Shown here: piece after piece, positions 6,533 through 9,750 of the stretch
Layout: each line of letters starts with the position of its first letter
How positions within the stretch are numbered: the stretch's first letter is position 1
NCBI GenBank assembly: GCA_903929925.1
Contig: CAIYWO010000314.1
Coordinates: forward strand, 1-9,750
DNA: 9,750 bases
Direction: 5' to 3'
Source of the DNA: an uncultured beta proteobacterium
GTDB lineage: Bacteria > Pseudomonadota > Gammaproteobacteria > Burkholderiales > Burkholderiaceae_B
Program-made: the position numbers and the translations under genes
The notes under the pieces: generated by a model
Databases searched by the model: none
Told to the model about the DNA's origin: nothing
Seen by the model: only the letters and a program-made list of their open reading frames with translations

Positions 6533-7531
6533 ATGAAAAATATTCTTAATCGCGGCTTATCGTTTGCAATGGCAGCTAGTGTGCTCGGCTTCGGTCTGAT
6601 GGCGGCTGACAATGCTTCTGCCCAAAGCAAGTGGCCAGATAAAACCGTTCGAATGATTGTTCCAGCGCCACCCGGTAGCGCGCCTGACGGTCAAATTCGA
6701 TTGCTTAGCCAGAAGCTGAGTGAAATGTGGGGTCAACCTGTTGTGGTTGAAAACATCGTCGGTGCGGGTGGGCTCATTGGCGCCGACCGTGTGGCCAAGG
6801 CTGCGCCGGACGGTTACACATTTCTTTACAACACCATCGGACCAATCGCAGTTGCGCCGAGCCTGATGCCAACCAAAATGTCATTCAATCCTGAAAAGGA
6901 TCTGATGGCAGTCAGCCTTGCGACAAAAACACCGAACTGGATCACCGTCCTGCCAACGCATCCAGCGAATAACATCCAGGATTTGATTGCGTTAGCAAAG
7001 AAGAATCCGGGCAAAATTCGCTATGGAACTGCTGGCCCCGGCACAACGCAACACTTGACGGGGGAATTGCTGAATCTTGTGGCTGGCATTGAGCTAGTTG
7101 GGATACCTTATAAATCCAGCGCACAGATGACGACCGACGGCTTAGGCGGACAAATCGATATTTTGATTCACAATACGCCCGTTCTACTGCCGCATTTGAA
7201 CGCAGGTAAGTTGAAAGCCCTCGCCATCACAAGCGATGTCCGCTCATCTACCCAACCTAACGTCCCAACGATGATCGAATCTGGCGTTAAAGGCTTTGAG
7301 ATCACCGCATGGTTTGGCTTTATGGCTCCGGCTGGGACTCCGAAACCGATCGTTGACAAGGTTTCCAAAGATGTTGCAAAAGTCTTAGCGATGCCTGACG
7401 TCAATAAACGGATCGTTGACCAAGCCACCATCGTGGTGGGTAGTACGCCTGAAGAATACGCCGCATTTATTAAGGCCGAAACAGCCAAATGGAAAGATGT
7501 CATTATTCGCACAAAAATGACAGCAGACTAA
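6533..7531 (+). CDS. Bug-family (TctC-like) tripartite tricarboxylate transporter substrate-binding protein
   Basis: A 332-residue periplasmic binding protein. The signal peptide is clear: MKN..R at 1-8, a hydrophobic core about 9-25, cleavage after NASA at residue 30. The mature protein begins SKWPDKTVRMIVPAPPG. Family marks follow: Asp52 in the first ligand loop (GSAPDGQIR, where most members have GGxxD), VVVENIVGAGGLIGADRVAKAAPDGYTF at about 75-105, GTAGPGTTQHLTGEL, and VPTMIESGVKGFE near 247-259. Known role: high-affinity capture of carboxylates, occasionally amides or vitamins, for TctAB-type permeases; Burkholderiales carry many orphan copies, and no TctA/TctB gene is in this window. 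GGAG at 6524-6527 sits 5 nt before the ATG. It follows the CoA-transferase by 112 nt with a dyad in between, so it may be separately tuned. Its likely ligand is the acid metabolised by the upstream enzymes, by context only. Confidence 0.92.
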   Translation: MKNILNRGLSFAMAASVLGFGLMAADNASAQSKWPDKTVRMIVPAPPGSAPDGQIRLLSQKLSEMWGQPVVVENIVGAGGLIGADRVAKAAPDGYTFLYNTIGPIAVAPSLMPTKMSFNPEKDLMAVSLATKTPNWITVLPTHPANNIQDLIALAKKNPGKIRYGTAGPGTTQHLTGELLNLVAGIELVGIPYKSSAQMTTDGLGGQIDILIHNTPVLLPHLNAGKLKALAITSDVRSSTQPNVPTMIESGVKGFEITAWFGFMAPAGTPKPIVDKVSKDVAKVLAMPDVNKRIVDQATIVVGSTPEEYAAFIKAETAKWKDVIIRTKMTAD

Positions 7532-7538
7532 ACATAGC

Positions 7539-7565
7539 TAAGTCGCACCGACTTGGTGCGACTTA
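7539..7565. promoter_or_regulatory. Distal NtrC-type enhancer site (perfect 11-bp dyad; also a hairpin)
   Basis: TAAGTCGCACC (7539-7549) and GGTGCGACTTA (7555-7565) are perfect reverse complements around GACTT. The core GCACC-N5-GGTGC (7545-7559) equals the known NtrC (NRI) consensus core. Its centre, 7552, lies about 116 bp upstream of the predicted sigma-54 start at 7668, a normal enhancer distance. In RNA it would form a strong stem-loop just after the Bug stop codon, but no U-run follows, so terminator function is secondary and uncertain. Confidence 0.7.
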
Positions 7566-7576
7566 CGCCCTCTTCT

Positions 7577-7597
7577 GGCGCATCGCTCTGATGCGCC
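7577..7597. promoter_or_regulatory. Proximal NtrC-like enhancer site (8-bp dyad)
   Basis: GGCGCATC (7577-7584) and GATGCGCC (7590-7597) are perfect reverse complements around GCTCT. The core GCATC-N5-GATGC differs from the NtrC core by one symmetric base per half-site. Its centre, 7587, is 35 bp from the distal site and about 81 bp upstream of the predicted start, resembling the paired sites used for cooperative NtrC binding. It too can fold as an RNA hairpin. Confidence 0.55.
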
Positions 7598-7640
7598 GCA
7601 CAAATCCCTCCTGGTTTTCCCTCGTCTAGCCCCTCAGAGG

Positions 7641-7658
7641 CTGGCATGAGATTTGCTT
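7641..7658 (+). promoter_or_regulatory. Sigma-54 (RpoN) -24/-12 promoter of the torF-glnK-amtB operon
   Basis: CTGGCATGAGATTTGCTT matches the RpoN consensus (TGGCAC-N5-TTGC) with one mismatch in TGGCAY. The invariant GG (7643-7644) and GC (7655-7656) are separated by exactly 10 bp. Transcription should begin near 7668, giving a leader of about 38 nt before ATG 7706. Together with the upstream NtrC-type dyads this predicts induction under nitrogen limitation. Confidence 0.8.
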
Positions 7659-7705
7659 CGGTCATACCTCAAGCCTTGTCTTTTCATCAAACTCTTGGGG
7701 GCTCT

Positions 7706-8551
7706 ATGACTACTCTGTATAAACGTTCCGCCACCTCACTATCTGCCGCTGCGATCATCGCAGCCTGCAGCCTGAGTTCTGGCGCATGCGCCCAAACAGC
7801 CCCCGCGGCTGCTCCAGAGGCCGCGGCTCCAGGCCCCTTCACCGCCAACGTAACTGTTGTGAATGACTACCGTTATCGCGGTATCTCGCAATCAAACTTT
7901 CAACCGGCGATCCAAGGCGGCTTCGACTACGCACACTCAAGCGGCTTCTACGTCGGAAACTGGAACTCCTCGATCAGCTGGATTTCCGACGCCGCATCAA
8001 CGGCCGGAAACAATGCCTCAGCCCCCATCGAAATGGATTTCTACGCAGGTTTCAAACACGAGTGGTCAAAAGGTTTTGCGGCTGATATCGGCGTCCTTCA
8101 GTACTACTATCCAACATCAAACCTCTCTGCCTTTGCAACGAATCCAAATACGACCGAGCTCTATGTCGCACAGAACTTTACCTTCGATGCGATCACCGGT
8201 TACTTGAAATTTTCTTACGCCGTGACACCTCTGTTCGGCACGCAAAACAGCTCGGGCTCTAACTACACGGATCTAACCGTTAATTACGACACCGGTGTTT
8301 GGGGTCTGTCTCTGAACGGACACGTAGGTTACCAAGCAGTTGCTGGAAGCTTAGCGGACGGCAGTGCTTCAAACGCAAGCCTCTACTCCTATGCGGATTG
8401 GAAGCTTGGCGTGACAAAAGACTTCGGTAGCGGATTTGCGGGCGCCGTGGCCTACGTTGGCACCAACGCTAAAAACGGTGCTTACATGAATCCTAATGCG
8501 CAAAATCTCGGCAAGGCGGGCTTCCTGATCTCGCTCACCAAAACGTTTTAA
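7706..8551 (+). CDS. TorF-family putative porin (outer-membrane beta-barrel)
   Basis: From ATG 7706 the protein has 281 residues: a signal peptide (basic YKRS, hydrophobic AAAIIAA, cleavage after ACA at 29), an Ala/Pro-rich linker (about 30-44), then a beta-barrel that begins FTANVTVVNDYRYRGISQ and continues IQGGFDYAHSSGFYVGNWNS, the hallmark of the TorF/TIGR02001-type family. It ends with LISLTKTF, the terminal Phe recognised by the BAM machinery. An in-frame ATG at 7646 is rejected as the start because it lies inside the sigma-54 -24 box, upstream of the predicted transcript start, and would bury the signal peptide. A G-run (7697-7701) gives a weak ribosome site. It is the first gene of a unit with glnK (18 nt on) and amtB, so it is expected to be made under nitrogen limitation and may let ammonium or other small nitrogen compounds through the outer membrane. 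The permeant is not known; the family assignment is firm, the function is not. Confidence 0.87.
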   Translation: MTTLYKRSATSLSAAAIIAACSLSSGACAQTAPAAAPEAAAPGPFTANVTVVNDYRYRGISQSNFQPAIQGGFDYAHSSGFYVGNWNSSISWISDAASTAGNNASAPIEMDFYAGFKHEWSKGFAADIGVLQYYYPTSNLSAFATNPNTTELYVAQNFTFDAITGYLKFSYAVTPLFGTQNSSGSNYTDLTVNYDTGVWGLSLNGHVGYQAVAGSLADGSASNASLYSYADWKLGVTKDFGSGFAGAVAYVGTNAKNGAYMNPNAQNLGKAGFLISLTKTF

Positions 8552-8558
8552 TTCCTCT

Positions 8559-8563
8559 GGGAG
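8559..8563 (+). promoter_or_regulatory. Shine-Dalgarno of glnK, supporting its GTG start
   Basis: GGGAG ends 6 nt before GTG 8570, and the protein read from there aligns exactly with the 112-residue PII family, so the GTG is the true start. Confidence 0.8.
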
Positions 8564-8569
8564 ATACTT

Positions 8570-8908
8570 GTGAAACTCATCACAGCAATCATAAAAAACT
8601 TCAAACTTGACGAGGTCCGAACAGCACTATCGGGCGTCGGCGTATCGGGTGTAACCGTCACGGAGGTTAAAGGTTTCGGTCGGCAAAAAGGCCATACCGA
8701 ACTCTACCGTGGCGCCGAGTATTCTGTCGACTTTCTACCAAAGATCAAACTAGAGGTCGCGGTCGCTGACGATTTGGTTGAGACTGCGATTGAAGCAATC
8801 GAGAAATCGGCACGCACCGGCAAGATTGGTGATGGGAAAATATTTGTTTCGCCCATTGAGCATGTGGTCCGCATTCGCACCGGTGAAACCGGCGCATCAG
8901 CACTTTAA
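8570..8908 (+). CDS. glnK: Nitrogen regulatory protein P-II (GlnK)
   Basis: 112 residues, the standard PII length, starting at GTG with a good Shine-Dalgarno. The T-loop GRQKGHTELYRGAEYSVDFLPK (37-58) contains Tyr51, the site uridylylated by GlnD. The ATP-binding B-loop TGKIGDGKI (83-91) and the C-terminal Arg101 and Arg103 are intact. Known role: a cytosolic trimer that senses ATP/ADP, 2-oxoglutarate and glutamine; under ammonium sufficiency deuridylylated GlnK plugs the AmtB channel, and PII also steers NtrB/NtrC and glutamine synthetase adenylylation. Direct linkage to amtB (14 nt on) supports GlnK over GlnB. The predicted sigma-54/NtrC promoter upstream of the porin gene would drive it, closing a feedback loop. 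A small oddity is Asn10 where most relatives have Pro (KPFKLDEV read here as KNFKLDEV). Confidence 0.97.
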   Translation: MKLITAIIKNFKLDEVRTALSGVGVSGVTVTEVKGFGRQKGHTELYRGAEYSVDFLPKIKLEVAVADDLVETAIEAIEKSARTGKIGDGKIFVSPIEHVVRIRTGETGASAL

Positions 8909-8911
8909 ACA

Positions 8912-8916
8912 AGAGG
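8912..8916 (+). promoter_or_regulatory. Shine-Dalgarno of amtB, supporting its GTG start
   Basis: AGAGG ends 6 nt before GTG 8923. The reading frame from this GTG starts with a proper signal sequence and runs unbroken to the window end. Confidence 0.75.
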
Positions 8917-8922
8917 TGTAAC

Positions 8923-9750
8923 GTGTCTAACACTATTAAAAAACTATTCGCGACAGGCCTACTAGCCGCAGCAACCCTGCCCTTTACAGCAGTGGCAGCA
9001 GCCCTTGAACCAAATAAGGGTGATACCACCTGGATGTTAATTTGTACGGCACTCGTCATGCTGATGACTCTGCCAGGCCTAGCGCTTTTTTACGGCGGCC
9101 TAACACGCAGCAAAAACGTCTTGTCGGTACTCGTTCAATGTATGGTGGTCTTTTCGTTGATCATCGTTCTATGGTCCATTTATGGTTATAGCCTTGCGTT
9201 TACTGAGGGCAACGCCTTCATCGGTAAGTTTGATCGCCTCTTCCTTAAAGGACTCACACCAGAGTCCGTTGCAGCAACCTTCAGCAAAGGCATTGTTATT
9301 CCTGAATTGATCTTTATGGCGTTTCAGGGTGTCTTCGCTACGATTACCTGCTGTCTGATTGTCGGCGCTTTCGCAGAGCGTGCGAAATTTGCGGGCATCT
9401 TAGTGTTCATGGTGATCTGGTTTACATTCTCGTACCTTCCTATTGCGCACATGGTTTGGGCTTGGCCTGGGCCAGATGACATCAAGGATGCAGCCTCACT
9501 TGAAGCCGTCACAGCTAAAGCTGGCTGGTTGTTCCAAAAAGGTGTCCTGGACTTTGCCGGTGGCACAGTCGTGCACATCAACGCAGCAATTGCAGGTTTA
9601 GTCGGCTCGTTCGTGATCGGTAAGCGAATCGGTTTTGGTAAAGAGCCGATGAAACCACACAACATGGTTCATGTAATGGTTGGTGCATCACTGTTGTGGT
9701 TTGGTTGGTTTGGCTTTAACGCGGGTTCAGCACTCGAAGCAAACGGTACC
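8923..9750 (+). CDS. amtB: Ammonium channel/transporter AmtB (3' end outside window)
   Basis: An open frame of 276 codons from GTG to the last base, with no stop; about two thirds of a typical 400-450-residue Amt protein. An N-terminal signal sequence (LFATGLLAAATLPFTAVAA) precedes the first membrane helix, WMLICTALVMLMTLPGLALFYGG (37-59), with the family motif LALFYGG. Pore residues are visible: stacked Phe134 and Phe138 in AFQGVFA, AHMVWAWPG with Trp179, LDFAGGTVVHINA with Asp210 and the first pore His218, and GWFGFNAGSAL with Phe265 and Ser269. These correspond to E. coli AmtB F103/F107, W148, D160, H168, F215 and S219. Known role: trimeric inner-membrane conductance of ammonium, blocked by GlnK. 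The twin-His partner lies beyond the window. It is the last visible gene of the torF-glnK-amtB unit and starts 14 nt after glnK. Confidence 0.96.
   Translation, partial: MSNTIKKLFATGLLAAATLPFTAVAAALEPNKGDTTWMLICTALVMLMTLPGLALFYGGLTRSKNVLSVLVQCMVVFSLIIVLWSIYGYSLAFTEGNAFIGKFDRLFLKGLTPESVAATFSKGIVIPELIFMAFQGVFATITCCLIVGAFAERAKFAGILVFMVIWFTFSYLPIAHMVWAWPGPDDIKDAASLEAVTAKAGWLFQKGVLDFAGGTVVHINAAIAGLVGSFVIGKRIGFGKEPMKPHNMVHVMVGASLLWFGWFGFNAGSALEANGT

Noticed and set aside
7685..7697. IHF-like sequence (ATCAA-N4-TTG)
   Set aside because: It matches most of the IHF core but lies downstream of the predicted start rather than between enhancer and promoter, so a looping role is unlikely; short degenerate matches are common.
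7646..7705. Upstream ATG of the porin gene
   Set aside because: It lies inside the sigma-54 -24 element, before the predicted transcript start, and would hide the signal peptide.
9324..9665. Minus-strand open frame of 113 codons opposite amtB
   Set aside because: It is fully antisense to a strongly conserved AmtB coding frame, has no recognisable domain, and fits a shadow of that gene.
1..9750. Mobile elements, CRISPR arrays, RNA genes, toxin-antitoxin or defence genes
   Set aside because: No transposase or integrase motifs, no regularly spaced repeats and no tRNA-like folds were seen; genes are close-packed and the codon style looks uniform by eye.

Overview
The window looks like ordinary chromosomal DNA of a betaproteobacterium, probably Burkholderiales and perhaps Alcaligenaceae-like. 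This rests on an orphan Bug/TctC-type periplasmic binding protein beside CoA-dependent catabolic genes, on a TorF-type porin gene joined to glnK and amtB, and on the protein styles. G+C looks close to one half by eye, low for the order. The assignment is inference only. No tRNA, rRNA, CRISPR array, insertion sequence, phage gene or attachment site was seen, and no gene-free stretch exceeds about 180 bases.

Left edge (1-1101, + strand): the C-terminal end of an anaerobic sulfatase-maturating radical SAM enzyme (SPASM cysteines), then a secreted dienelactone-hydrolase-type alpha/beta hydrolase.

Middle (1116-7531): a divergently arranged catabolic locus. On the minus strand an IclR-family regulator and a PaaI-type hotdog thioesterase form a tight two-gene unit. 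On the plus strand are an acyl-CoA synthetase-like AMP-binding enzyme, a double-hotdog MaoC/FAS1-type acyl dehydratase, a class III (CaiB/BaiF) CoA-transferase and a Bug-family binding protein. The divergent spacer holds a 14-bp palindrome, a plausible sigma-70 promoter for the plus-strand genes and a -10-like hexamer for iclR. The simplest reading is that the Bug protein captures an organic acid, the ligase or transferase loads it onto CoA, the dehydratase/hydratase processes the CoA ester, and the thioesterase relieves dead-end CoA esters, under IclR control. The substrate cannot be read from the sequence, and no lyase, thiolase, dehydrogenase or membrane permease lies in the window.

Right part (7532-9750, + strand): a nitrogen-control operon of a TorF-family outer-membrane protein, the PII protein GlnK with uridylylation Tyr51, and the ammonium channel AmtB (cut by the window end). 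Upstream is a well-spaced sigma-54 -24/-12 element (7641-7658), preceded by two tandem dyads (7539-7565 and 7577-7597) whose cores fit the NtrC pattern GCAYC-N5-GRTGC. The sigma-54 element contains the first in-frame ATG (7646), so translation must start downstream, at 7706. This regulatory region is the strongest finding. Nothing in the window looks like a wholly undescribed system; the interest lies in the promoter architecture, the inclusion of the porin gene in the nitrogen operon, and non-canonical active-site motifs in the catabolic enzymes.
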